This document shows, piece by piece, positions 1 to 8,012 of a DNA stretch of 64,000 bases. Numbering within the stretch: the stretch's first letter is position 1; each line of letters begins with the position of its first letter. The notes beneath the pieces were generated by a model. It was not told the origin of the DNA. It saw only the letters and a program-made list of their open reading frames with translations, and did no database searches. The translations under genes were made by a program, and so were the position numbers. The stretch is from Lachnoanaerobaculum sanguinis (GTDB taxonomy: Bacteria > Bacillota > Clostridia > Lachnospirales > Lachnospiraceae): the NCBI RefSeq assembly GCF_033242365.1, contig NZ_BTHK01000001.1:124001-188000 (forward strand), given 5' to 3'.

Positions 1-120
1 ATAATTCTTCTTGTAGGGGACTCGGTATACTACAAATCACAGCTTTCAAAAAATCTAAATAACATAAATATATTGTCATTATTTTATTCAATATAAATAC
101 GCTTTATAAAAGTAGACTAA

Positions 121-384
121 TTAAAAATCATAATGACTCCATAAAGTAATAATTTTAATAATTTTATCTTCCTCATAAACTTCGTAAACAAGCCTATGCT
201 TTATGTTTATCCTACGTAAATAAGCCCCTTTCAAATTTCCTTGTAATTTCTCATACGAAGGTGGAGTTTTATATGGATTATTTCTTATCAGCTCTATCAA
301 AATCTTCGCCTTATTATCAAGTTTTGCAGACTTTAAATCAGCAATATCACCTACCACTTTTTTAGTGTAAACAATAGAGTACAT
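121..384 (-). CDS. Txe/YoeB-type RelE-superfamily toxin
   Basis: Small basic protein of about 87 residues with the end typical of YoeB/Txe mRNA interferases, which cut mRNA at the ribosomal A site: a RRINIKHRLVYEV stretch holding the conserved Arg, and a C-terminal SHYDF with the conserved His followed by an aromatic tail. An upstream in-frame GTG at 390 exists. I prefer the ATG at 384 because it overlaps the antitoxin stop (TAATG) and follows a GGTGGAG ribosome site, the coupling expected of a toxin-antitoxin operon. The catalytic end looks intact. The partner gene upstream is much shorter than normal. Confidence 0.85.
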   Translation of the reverse strand: MYSIVYTKKVVGDIADLKSAKLDNKAKILIELIRNNPYKTPPSYEKLQGNLKGAYLRRINIKHRLVYEVYEEDKIIKIITLWSHYDF

Positions 385-521
385 TACCACTCCACCTGAT
401 TTTCAGGTATACAATCTTCTAAAGAAGTATTCAATCCTTCAACAATCTTTTCTTTCATACCGGGAATTGATGACAAGTATAATGTTTCCACCAATCCGCT
501 ATAGTCTTCCATATCAATCAA
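384..521 (-). CDS. Short Phd/YefM-like antitoxin, C-terminal toxin-binding part only
   Basis: A 42-45 residue ORF containing ETLYLSSIPGMKEKI and ending PENQVEW. This matches the C-terminal toxin-neutralising region of Phd/YefM/Axe antitoxins of YoeB/Txe toxins. The roughly 45-residue N-terminal DNA-binding domain of the family is absent. The in-frame sequence upstream does not resemble it, and a stop lies at about 579-581. Likely start is TTG at 521, a few bases after GGGGGTGAT, or ATG at 512. A consensus promoter ends only about 20 bases upstream, so the short form is probably what is made. The stop overlaps the toxin ATG. Confidence 0.7.
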   Translation of the reverse strand: MIDMEDYSGLVETLYLSSIPGMKEKIVEGLNTSLEDCIPENQVEW

Positions 522-533
522 AAAATCACCCCC

Positions 534-571
534 TATATGTATCATTATATCATACATATAAAGGGTGTAAA
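534..571 (-). promoter_or_regulatory. Promoter and palindromic operator of the toxin-antitoxin pair
   Basis: On the minus strand a TTTACA -35 (566-571) and a perfect TATAAT -10 (544-549) are 16 bp apart. The -10 sits inside a 9-bp inverted repeat, TATATGTAT / ATACATATA (534-560). The position suits a repressor operator, but the adjacent antitoxin lacks the DNA-binding half of its family, so the protein that reads it is unclear. Confidence 0.75.
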
Positions 572-592
572 TGGAGTTTTATATTTAATCAA

Positions 593-1579
593 TTACTTCT
601 TCTGTATATACTTTCTGATATCAAGTGCAATAGCAACTACGATAATGATACCCTGTACTATAAACTGGAAGTCCGGCTTGATTCCGAGGAATTGCATTGA
701 GGATTTCAATAACTCGAACACCAAAACACCGATTACACAACCTGATATTCTACCGATACCACCGTTTACAGATACACCACCGATTGTACAAGCCGCAATA
801 GCCTCAAGTTCGTATGATGCACCCATGTTTACAGATGAACCGCCTGATTTAGCTCCCAAAAGGAAACCTGCAATTGCATAGAGAACTGCTGCTGATGTGT
901 AGATAAGTATCTTTGTCTTCTTTACATTAACACCTGATACTTCTGCTGCCGCCTCATTTCCACCAATTGCATACATATACTTACCATGTCTTGTTTTATT
1001 GAAAACAAACCACATGATGAGTCCGATAACAAGTGCATAGATGAAAAGATACGGAATCTTTAAGAAGTTTCCTGTAGCAACTGTTGTATATGCTGTTCTG
1101 TATCCACCGATAGGCTCTGCCTTTGTATAAACAAGACATACACCATATACTATAAGCTGCATTCCAAGTGTTCCGATAAATGCAGGAACATTCAAATGAG
1201 CTATAACAATACCGTTGATACATCCGAATACAGCACAAATAGCTATAGCTATTAAAAGTACTCCAAGGATATTCATATCACCAAGATTTGGGAACATCTT
1301 ACCTGCATAGTCTTTATTCTGTAAAAGTGTACCTGCTATACAAGCTGATAAACCTACCAAACGACCTGCTGAAAGATCGGTACCCTTTGTTATAAGACAT
1401 GCCGATACACCGAAGGCAATGATTACTCTTGGTGCCACATTTACCAAAACATTTCTTAAGTTACTTGCTGAAAAGAAATTGTCCTTCATTATACCTGTAA
1501 ACAGTACAAGCAAAAGTAAAACTATTATGATACCGTTATCCAGTAACAATTTCTTTATATCTAAAGATTTTGTGTTCAT
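593..1579 (-). CDS. mglC: Galactose/methyl-galactoside ABC transporter, permease MglC
   Basis: 328-residue integral membrane protein of the ribose/galactose (BPD_transp_2) permease family, with hydrophobic segments throughout. It carries the family-typical stretch KTRHGKYMYAIGGNEAAAEVSG (cytoplasmic coupling region, about residues 195-215) and a Gly-rich C-terminal TM block (GGVSVNGGIGRISG). It forms the membrane channel of a sugar importer with the ATPase at 1591-3099 and binding protein at 3170-4279, in the classic order B-A-C. It starts 12 bp after mglA ends. No clear terminator is visible after it, so reading into the downstream toxin-antitoxin pair is possible. Confidence 0.93.
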   Translation of the reverse strand: MNTKSLDIKKLLLDNGIIIVLLLLVLFTGIMKDNFFSASNLRNVLVNVAPRVIIAFGVSACLITKGTDLSAGRLVGLSACIAGTLLQNKDYAGKMFPNLGDMNILGVLLIAIAICAVFGCINGIVIAHLNVPAFIGTLGMQLIVYGVCLVYTKAEPIGGYRTAYTTVATGNFLKIPYLFIYALVIGLIMWFVFNKTRHGKYMYAIGGNEAAAEVSGVNVKKTKILIYTSAAVLYAIAGFLLGAKSGGSSVNMGASYELEAIAACTIGGVSVNGGIGRISGCVIGVLVFELLKSSMQFLGIKPDFQFIVQGIIIVVAIALDIRKYIQKK

Positions 1580-1590
1580 AAGTATCCCTC

Positions 1591-3099
1591 CTAAAATTTT
1601 GTAGCCAATGCCATGATATTTTCCTGTGTAGCATCATCTTTTGATACTTCACCGGTGATTTCACCATTGCACATAACGATTATTCTGTCAGACATTCCAA
1701 TAAGTTCAGGCATCTCGGAAGAAATCATTATGATGCCCTTTCCCTGCTTTGCCAGGTTTATCATTATCTGGTATATTTCATACTTTGCACCTACGTCAAT
1801 ACCTCTTGTAGGCTCATCCATTATCAATACATCCGGGTTGTTTGCAAGCCACCTTGCTATAATAACCTTTTGCTGATTACCTCCTGACAAAGACTGAATC
1901 AATGTCTTATTACTTGGAGTCTTTATACTTAGCTTGCTTACATTTTCATCTACGACCTGTTTGATTTTACCGTCATCCAATGCAATACCTGCTACAAGAT
2001 AATTATTGAGTGAAGAAATAGCCACATTGTCCGCTATTGAAAGGCATCCGAGAATTCCGGTACCTCTTCTGTCCTCTGTAATCATTCCAAGTCCGTCTTT
2101 TATAGCATCTCTTGGTCTTGCTATATTTTGCTCTTTGCCCTTCATGTATACTTTTCCGGATTTTACACTTCTAAGTCCAAATATGGCTTCCATAAGTTCG
2201 CTTCTACCTGCACCCACAAGTCCGCCAAATCCGAGTATCTCACCTTTTCTAAGTTCAAATGAGCAGTTTCTGAATATATTTTCATGTATACTTGTAAGGC
2301 CGTCGACCTTAAGTATAACTTCACCTTTTTCTATGTTATCTTTTGGCGGATAGATATTTGAAAGCTCTCTACCAACCATTTGTCTTATGATTTCACCGTC
2401 GCTGATATCTTTTACTTCCCATGTACCAACATAGGTTCCGTCTCTCATTATGGTGATATCATCGGCAATCTCTCTTATCTCCGCCATCTTATGTGAGATA
2501 TATATAAGAGATACACCTTTTTCTTTTAATTCTCTTATTATTTTAAATAATCCGCTTACTTCATTTTCAGTAAGTGATGATGTAGGCTCATCCAAAATGA
2601 TGATCTTTGCTCCCATCGAAACAGCTTTTGCTATTTCTACAGACTGCATCTGTGATATAGATAATGTCTGCAATAATGCATTGGGATTTACATTAAGTTT
2701 TACTTCTTTTAGCCATTTGGTAGCTTCATTTTCCATCTTCTTATGGTCTATTACTTTTAGAGGGCCTATATTTATTGTAGGATATCTGCCCAAAAACATA
2801 TTTTCAGCAATAGATCTTGCAGGTACAGGCTGTAACTCCTGATGAACCATTGCCAATCCCTTATGAAGTGCATCATCAGGGTTTAATATATTCATTTTTT
2901 CTCCGTCTACATAGACCTCACCGGTATCCATTGTATATATTCCGAACAGACATTTCATAAGTGTAGACTTGCCTGCTCCGTTTTCACCCATAAGAGCATG
3001 TACGCTGCCCGGTCTGACATTAAGATGGATATTGTCCAGTGCTTTTACACCGGGGAAACTTTTAGAAACCCCTTTCATTTCCAATCTGTACTCTGACAT
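1591..3099 (-). CDS. mglA: Galactose/methyl-galactoside ABC transporter, ATPase MglA
   Basis: 502-residue protein with two fused ABC domains, the usual size and architecture of MglA/RbsA sugar-import ATPases. The first domain has Walker A GENGAGKST (about 38-46), signature LSISQ and Walker B IIILDEPTSSL. The second has the family's altered Walker A (GGLVGAGRSE), signature LSGGNQQK and Walker B LIMDEPTRGID. It energises sugar uptake through MglC. An intercistronic stem-loop separates it from mglB upstream. Pentose or ribose specificity cannot be excluded from this subunit alone; the binding protein points to galactose. Confidence 0.93.
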   Translation of the reverse strand: MSEYRLEMKGVSKSFPGVKALDNIHLNVRPGSVHALMGENGAGKSTLMKCLFGIYTMDTGEVYVDGEKMNILNPDDALHKGLAMVHQELQPVPARSIAENMFLGRYPTINIGPLKVIDHKKMENEATKWLKEVKLNVNPNALLQTLSISQMQSVEIAKAVSMGAKIIILDEPTSSLTENEVSGLFKIIRELKEKGVSLIYISHKMAEIREIADDITIMRDGTYVGTWEVKDISDGEIIRQMVGRELSNIYPPKDNIEKGEVILKVDGLTSIHENIFRNCSFELRKGEILGFGGLVGAGRSELMEAIFGLRSVKSGKVYMKGKEQNIARPRDAIKDGLGMITEDRRGTGILGCLSIADNVAISSLNNYLVAGIALDDGKIKQVVDENVSKLSIKTPSNKTLIQSLSGGNQQKVIIARWLANNPDVLIMDEPTRGIDVGAKYEIYQIMINLAKQGKGIIMISSEMPELIGMSDRIIVMCNGEITGEVSKDDATQENIMALATKF

Positions 3100-3111
3100 C
3101 CATTGCTCCTT

Positions 3112-3142
3112 TCAAAAATCGGGTGTGCACCGGCACACCCGA
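3112..3142 (-). terminator. Intercistronic stem-loop between mglB and mglA
   Basis: Perfect 9-bp stem TCGGGTGTG / CACACCCGA (3119-3142) followed on the minus strand by TTTTT and then the mglA ribosome site. It probably acts as a partial terminator or 3'-end stabiliser, so that the binding protein is made in excess over the ATPase and permease. Confidence 0.65.
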
Positions 3143-3169
3143 AAGATGTTTACTTAAGTTAATTTTTGA

Positions 3170-4279
3170 TTATTTTACAAGCTCTAAGATCTCTGCTGCG
3201 TTATCCTTTGTAACCTTTACATAGTCTACAGGAATCTTTGTGTCAACCTTCTCACCACCGGCAAATGATACAGCTGCCTTTGCTGCTGCCTGTGCCTGGC
3301 TGATGAAATCGTTAAATACTGTACCTGTCATCTTGCCTTCTGATACGTTCTGAACTGCCTCTGCAAGTGCATCAACACCTACGATGTAGATATCTTCGCC
3401 AACTTTTCTTCCTGCCGCATTGATAGCCTGAAGTGCGCCAAGTGCCATAGCGTCATTGTTACAGAAAATAACTTCGATGTCGTTTCCATACTGTGTAAGA
3501 GCATCCTGTGCAATCTGCTGTCCCTTAGCCTGATCCCAGTCACCTCTCTGAATTAAGAGCTGCTCAGCCTTTAATCCGCTCTTCTCTGTAAGAGCCTTAA
3601 CTGAATACTCTGTTCTGTACTGTGCGTCAATGTTCTCAGGGTCACCCTGGATCATGATGTACTTAACTGTTCCGTCACCGTTGATGTCACCCTTATTCTC
3701 AAGTTCTGCGATTTCCTCACCCTGGAATGTTCCTGACTGACGAGCATCTGCACCTACATATGTTGCGCTGATACCGTCTGCTGCCCATCTTGACTCCTCA
3801 GCCTCATCAGGCTCACGGTTGATGTATACTACAGGTATTCCTGCTTCCTTAGCAAGATCTGTAACTGTTGGAGCTGAAGATGACTGTACAAGGTTAAGAA
3901 TCATAACGTCAACCTTAGTTGCGATAAAGTTGTTGATCTGGTTTGTCTGCTCAGCCTGATCGTTCTTACCGTCCTGAACTACTACGTTCTCTTTTGGAAT
4001 ACCAACTTCCTCTGTAAGATATCTAACAAGCTCGTTACGATATAATGTCATGAAGTTATCATCAAACTTATAAATTGAGATACCTACTTTGATATCCTTT
4101 GCATCCTTACCTGTAGCTGCAACTGCCTCTGAAACACTCTCAGCCGCCTTGCTTTCTTCCTTTGACTCTGTAGCTGCTGCAGTTGTCTCTGCCGGCTTGC
4201 TTCCACCTCCACATGCTGCTAATGAAAGAGCACACACAGATGCTACTGATACTGCTAAAACTTTTTTGAACAATTTCAT
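3170..4279 (-). CDS. mglB: Galactose/glucose-binding lipoprotein MglB
   Basis: 369 residues with a lipoprotein signal ending SLAACGGG (lipid-anchored Cys about residue 23) and an Ala/Glu/Ser-rich linker. The periplasmic-binding domain begins at about residue 60 (VGISIYKFDDNFM). Family marks are an EF-hand-like calcium loop DINGDGTVKY followed by GDPE, the sugar-contacting DAQYRT arginine, and NNDAMALGA. It delivers galactose/methyl-galactoside (possibly glucose) to MglAC. First gene of the operon, with ribosome site AAGGGAGG 7-8 bp ahead of ATG. Confidence 0.93.
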   Translation of the reverse strand: MKLFKKVLAVSVASVCALSLAACGGGSKPAETTAAATESKEESKAAESVSEAVAATGKDAKDIKVGISIYKFDDNFMTLYRNELVRYLTEEVGIPKENVVVQDGKNDQAEQTNQINNFIATKVDVMILNLVQSSSAPTVTDLAKEAGIPVVYINREPDEAEESRWAADGISATYVGADARQSGTFQGEEIAELENKGDINGDGTVKYIMIQGDPENIDAQYRTEYSVKALTEKSGLKAEQLLIQRGDWDQAKGQQIAQDALTQYGNDIEVIFCNNDAMALGALQAINAAGRKVGEDIYIVGVDALAEAVQNVSEGKMTGTVFNDFISQAQAAAKAAVSFAGGEKVDTKIPVDYVKVTKDNAAEILELVK

Positions 4280-4639
4280 TGTTTTTCCTCCCTTAGGTTT
4301 GTTCGTTTATTTGTAAGCTTATTTTAATATTACTTACGATTATTTTACAGAGAATATTTTTACTCTTTTTATTGAATTTTTTTCACAGCTGTAAACAGGA
4401 AAATTTCCTATATAATTTAAATTTTTCTATATATTTCTTACCTTACAAATGTATAATAATAATTAATTGTGTAGATTAACACACTTTAACTTATGTTACG
4501 CTGTCTAAAATCATTATTTATTCACCAACTGTACATAATTTCTTAATTTAAATATGCTATAAAATAATGTATAATTATTACAACTGTATAATTAATATAA
4601 GTAACTTTGTACATGTATGATTTTTTAAAGGAGGAATAT
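4280..4639. promoter_or_regulatory. Divergent promoter region between mglB and citrate synthase
   Basis: About 360 bp of AT-rich DNA without a credible gene. Toward citrate synthase (+) there are two TATAAT boxes, at 4570-4575 and 4587-4592, without an obvious consensus -35. Toward mglB (-) there is a TGTAAAAT box around 4340-4350 and a CTGTTTACAGCTGTGAAAA stretch around 4380-4400 that could bind a LacI-family or catabolite regulator. I could not match a strict cre site. Confidence 0.45.
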
Positions 4640-5998
4640 ATGAGCTACAACCAAAAGATTACAAAAGAAATAGAGGATTTGACCTCAAAATGCCTTACAA
4701 ATTTAACTATAAACCAATCCTTGTATAAAGAATTTGATGTGCAAAGAGGATTGCGCAATCTTCAAGGTGAAGGTGTAAGAGCCGGCCTTACTCGCATTTC
4801 CGAGATAACCTCATTTAGAAGGGAAAACGGTGAGAAGATACCATGTGACGGTGAACTTAGATATCAAGGCATTGATATACATGAACTCACAGACGGATTT
4901 TTAAAAGAAAACAGATTCGGATTTGAAGAGGTAGCATATTTAATGCTTTTCGGCAATCTGCCTACTTCAAATGAGCTTAACAATTTCAAACGTTTACTTG
5001 GTGAACAGAGATCTCTGCCCAAAAACTTTACAAGAGATATCATTATGAAAGCACCAAGTAAGGATATGATGAACACACTTTCAAGATCTGTACTTACATT
5101 GTATGCATATGACTCAAAGGCTGATGATACCTCTCTTCCAAATGTATTACGCCAGTGTATAAATCTTATAGCTACCTTCCCTATGATGTGCGTATACGGT
5201 TACCATGCCTACAATCACTATATCAGAGATAAAAGTATGTATATTCATCGTCCGTCAAACGAGCTTTCTACTGCCGAGAATATTTTACTGATGCTTAGAG
5301 AGGATAAGAAATACTCAGACCTTGAAGCCAAAGTGCTTGACCTTGCCATGGTCTTACATATGGAACATGGCGGCGGTAACAATTCCACTTTTACTACTCA
5401 TGTGGTAACATCCTCAGGCACAGATACCTATTCGGCTATAGCGGCAGCTCTCGGCTCTTTGAAAGGTCCGAAACATGGCGGCGCCAATATAAAAGTTGTT
5501 GAAATGTTTAAGGATATGAAAAAACATATAAAGGATATCAATGATGATGAAGAAATAAAAACTTACCTTTTAAAGCTGTTAAGAAAAGAGGCCTTTGATA
5601 AAGCCGGATTAATATATGGTATGGGACATGCGGTATATTCGCTTTCAGATCCACGTGCCAATATATTTAAAAAATATGTTGAACAGCTTGCAAATGCAAA
5701 GCATAAAAATAATGACTTTAAACTTTACAGTGCAGTTGAAAGGCTTGCACCCGAAGTAATAGGAGCTGAAAGGCATATATATAAAGGTGTAAGTGCAAAT
5801 ATTGACTTCTACAGCGGTTTTGTTTACGGAATGCTTGATTTACCTACCGAGCTTTATACCCCTATATTTGCCTGTTCAAGAATTGTCGGATGGAGCGCTC
5901 ACAGAATTGAAGAGCTTATCAATACCGATAAGATTATAAGACCTGCTTATATGGCTGTTAAGGAGCACGAAAACTATATCGAAATGAAGAACAGATAA
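4640..5998 (+). CDS. gltA: Citrate synthase
   Basis: 452 residues, condensing oxaloacetate and acetyl-CoA to citrate. The catalytic set is visible: His in MEHGGGNNSTF, His in GPKHGGAN and GMGHAVY, and the late Asp in NIDFYSGF. The in-frame ATG at 4607 has no ribosome site; ATG at 4640 follows AAAGGAGG by 5-6 bp, so I start there. It stands alone, with mgl genes divergent and a strong terminator after it. No aconitase or isocitrate dehydrogenase is in view; in such fermenters it usually feeds glutamate synthesis through a partial TCA branch. Confidence 0.93.
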   Translation: MSYNQKITKEIEDLTSKCLTNLTINQSLYKEFDVQRGLRNLQGEGVRAGLTRISEITSFRRENGEKIPCDGELRYQGIDIHELTDGFLKENRFGFEEVAYLMLFGNLPTSNELNNFKRLLGEQRSLPKNFTRDIIMKAPSKDMMNTLSRSVLTLYAYDSKADDTSLPNVLRQCINLIATFPMMCVYGYHAYNHYIRDKSMYIHRPSNELSTAENILLMLREDKKYSDLEAKVLDLAMVLHMEHGGGNNSTFTTHVVTSSGTDTYSAIAAALGSLKGPKHGGANIKVVEMFKDMKKHIKDINDDEEIKTYLLKLLRKEAFDKAGLIYGMGHAVYSLSDPRANIFKKYVEQLANAKHKNNDFKLYSAVERLAPEVIGAERHIYKGVSANIDFYSGFVYGMLDLPTELYTPIFACSRIVGWSAHRIEELINTDKIIRPAYMAVKEHENYIEMKNR

Positions 5999-6007
5999 TT
6001 TTTATAT

Positions 6008-6053
6008 AAAAAAAAGTGTGAAAAATGAATTCTCATCTTTCACACTTTTTTTT
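6008..6053. terminator. Bidirectional rho-independent terminator
   Basis: AAAAAAAGTGTGAAA pairs with TTTCACACTTTTTTT around a 13-base loop. A-run and T-run flank both sides, so it can stop citrate synthase (+) and the SseB-like gene (-). Confidence 0.88.
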
Positions 6054-6846
6054 ATTCTTTATTTGCAGGTGTTATTTCCATATTTCTGAGATTATTTAAT
6101 ATAGTGGCATTAAGCGGAATACTTACACCCATAGGATTTATAAGGAATCCGTCACACTCAGGTGTCATAGGGAAGTTTATAAGATGCTTAGCCTCTATTA
6201 TTGTTTTCTTTACAGTTGCATCACCCGGCATTTTGTCAAACTCTATATTGTCTGTAAATATAGGTATCATATTTCCTCCGTTATCACTTATCCTTAACAT
6301 AAGCATCTGCATCTGTGTTTCTCCGTCTACCTGTGCCTCTCTAACCGGTACAAGGAATCTTGCCTTTAAAATATTTACAAGCATCTCCTCTTCCAATTCA
6401 CGAATCTCAGGTGTATTAGGATTGTCAAGGTTTGCTCTTATCTCCTGTCCGAAATAGAGCATTGTAAGCTGTAATGATCTGTTCTCCACAGGTCTTTTTT
6501 CAGGTGGTAACTCGCTGAAATCCGAGAGTTTCACTATTTCTTCAAGCTGAATTGTAAATTCATTACCCTGATAATTGTACTTAACAGCATTCACACCGGC
6601 TATTGCCATATGTGTAAAGGCTCTTAAAATACCTTCCTGATTAAGTTCCAATACAGTATTCTTCTGCTTATTGGCTGCCAACTCCGCCGATTTCTTCAAA
6701 GCATTTTCTTTTTCATCAAACAAAAACGCCACATCATCAAAACTCTCATCATCACAATAAACAAATGGCAGTCTGGTAAAGTCTGACTGAATTAAATATA
6801 GATTTACTGCCTTTGGAATACTTGCAAGTACTTCTCTTCTCTCCAT
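6052..6846 (-). CDS. SseB-family protein
   Basis: 264 residues without signal peptide or membrane segments. The middle part resembles the SseB N-terminal domain: short beta strands such as RFLVPVREAQ, MIPIFTDNIEFDKM, and a final LINPMGVSIPLNATIL. The family occurs in many bacteria as a soluble protein of unknown biochemical role and is sometimes found near secretion or toxin genes; none is adjacent here. It appears monocistronic, with its own 86-bp upstream gap. Function not inferred. Confidence 0.7.
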   Translation of the reverse strand: MERREVLASIPKAVNLYLIQSDFTRLPFVYCDDESFDDVAFLFDEKENALKKSAELAANKQKNTVLELNQEGILRAFTHMAIAGVNAVKYNYQGNEFTIQLEEIVKLSDFSELPPEKRPVENRSLQLTMLYFGQEIRANLDNPNTPEIRELEEEMLVNILKARFLVPVREAQVDGETQMQMLMLRISDNGGNMIPIFTDNIEFDKMPGDATVKKTIIEAKHLINFPMTPECDGFLINPMGVSIPLNATILNNLRNMEITPANKE

Positions 6847-6932
6847 TTTTATCTCCCAAAATTTTATTTGTTATGAAACTACTATATACTCTTTGACTAT
6901 CAAAGTCAAATTAATAATATCTTTACAAAAAT

Positions 6933-8000
6933 TTATGGTTGCACAAGCTGCTCTTTTGCACCTTCAGAATAAACTATGGAGTAATCTGAAAGGATAAAAT
7001 AACCATAGGTATCAGGTATACTGTCAAGAAGCTTTACACCCTCTTCAACTCCCAGCGAAAAGCATGTAGTTGAAAGTGCGTCCGCTTCTGTTGATGATTT
7101 TGTAAGTATACTTACTTCCACAAGCCCGTTATCATAAGGATAACCTGTTTTCGGGTCCAGAATATGATGATAGTTTTTACCGTCTATAACAAAATGTCTC
7201 TCATAAACACCTGATGAAACAACCGATTCATCATCCACCGTAAGTAAAGCGACCGTTTCATTTCTATCCGCATAAGGTTTTTGAAGTCCTATTGTAAAGT
7301 TGTCCCCATTTGGCTTTTTACCCACGCATAAAACATTGCCTCCAAGATTAATAATCGCACTGTCAACACCTTTACTCAGAAGATATTCCTTTGTCTTATC
7401 CGCTATATATCCCTTTGCAATAGCACCTAGATCTATTCTTGTATCATCTGAAGTAAACTTTACTGTATTTCCATCCACACTTACCTTATTATAATCTACT
7501 TTCGGCAATGCTTCCTTAATACTTTCATCACTCGGAAGCTCAGGCTCCTCTGCATTAAAATCCCATAATTCCTTTAAAGGCTCTGTGGTAATATCAAATG
7601 CACCATGTGAGATTTTACTGTAATACAATGCCTTATCTATAAGATAAGCAAGTTCATCACTTACTTCCACACTCATAGTACCTTTTTCTCTATGGTTTAA
7701 TTTATACAATTCCGCAGATTCGCTTGTTGCCGAAAAGATATTCTCATAGTTTCTTATAAACTGCATTGACTCTTTTAATACATTCTCATCTCCTCCATTA
7801 TATATGGATACAGTAATAAATGTATCAAGAGCAAATGTTGTATCTGTCAAAGGCTCGTTATTTTTGTTCTTATCTATAGAAAAATCAAAATTATTGGCTA
7901 TAGACTTAGGGCTTGTACGATTTCCCAAAATTGCAATTATCAGCAGAACAAATAATACTATTGCAACAGCTATTATATTTTTTTTATTAAATTGTTTCAA
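6933..8000 (-). CDS. apbE: FAD:protein FMN transferase (ApbE)
   Basis: 355 residues: a short cytoplasmic start, one TM anchor (residues about 9-27), then an extracytoplasmic ApbE domain. Diagnostic motifs are FALDTFITVSIY, DLGAIAKGYIADK, NLGGNVLCVGKKP and the metal-binding Asp in STEADALSTTCFSLG. The enzyme cuts FAD and attaches FMN to Thr/Ser of exported proteins such as Rnf or Na+-NQR subunits. Unlike many homologues there is no lipobox Cys, so it is probably held by an uncleaved anchor. No Rnf genes are in this window. Next gene upstream ends 12 bp before the start. Confidence 0.9.
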   Translation of the reverse strand: MKQFNKKNIIAVAIVLFVLLIIAILGNRTSPKSIANNFDFSIDKNKNNEPLTDTTFALDTFITVSIYNGGDENVLKESMQFIRNYENIFSATSESAELYKLNHREKGTMSVEVSDELAYLIDKALYYSKISHGAFDITTEPLKELWDFNAEEPELPSDESIKEALPKVDYNKVSVDGNTVKFTSDDTRIDLGAIAKGYIADKTKEYLLSKGVDSAIINLGGNVLCVGKKPNGDNFTIGLQKPYADRNETVALLTVDDESVVSSGVYERHFVIDGKNYHHILDPKTGYPYDNGLVEVSILTKSSTEADALSTTCFSLGVEEGVKLLDSIPDTYGYFILSDYSIVYSEGAKEQLVQP

Positions 8001-8012
8001 AATATACTCCTA

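Noticed and set aside
2006..2842. Plus-strand open frames of 115-130 codons opposite mglA
   Set aside because: They are antisense shadows of a clear ABC ATPase gene, with no ribosome site and low-complexity composition.
4340..4420. Catabolite-response (cre) element ahead of mglB
   Set aside because: The CTGTTTACAGCTGTG stretch does not fit the cre consensus closely enough to call.
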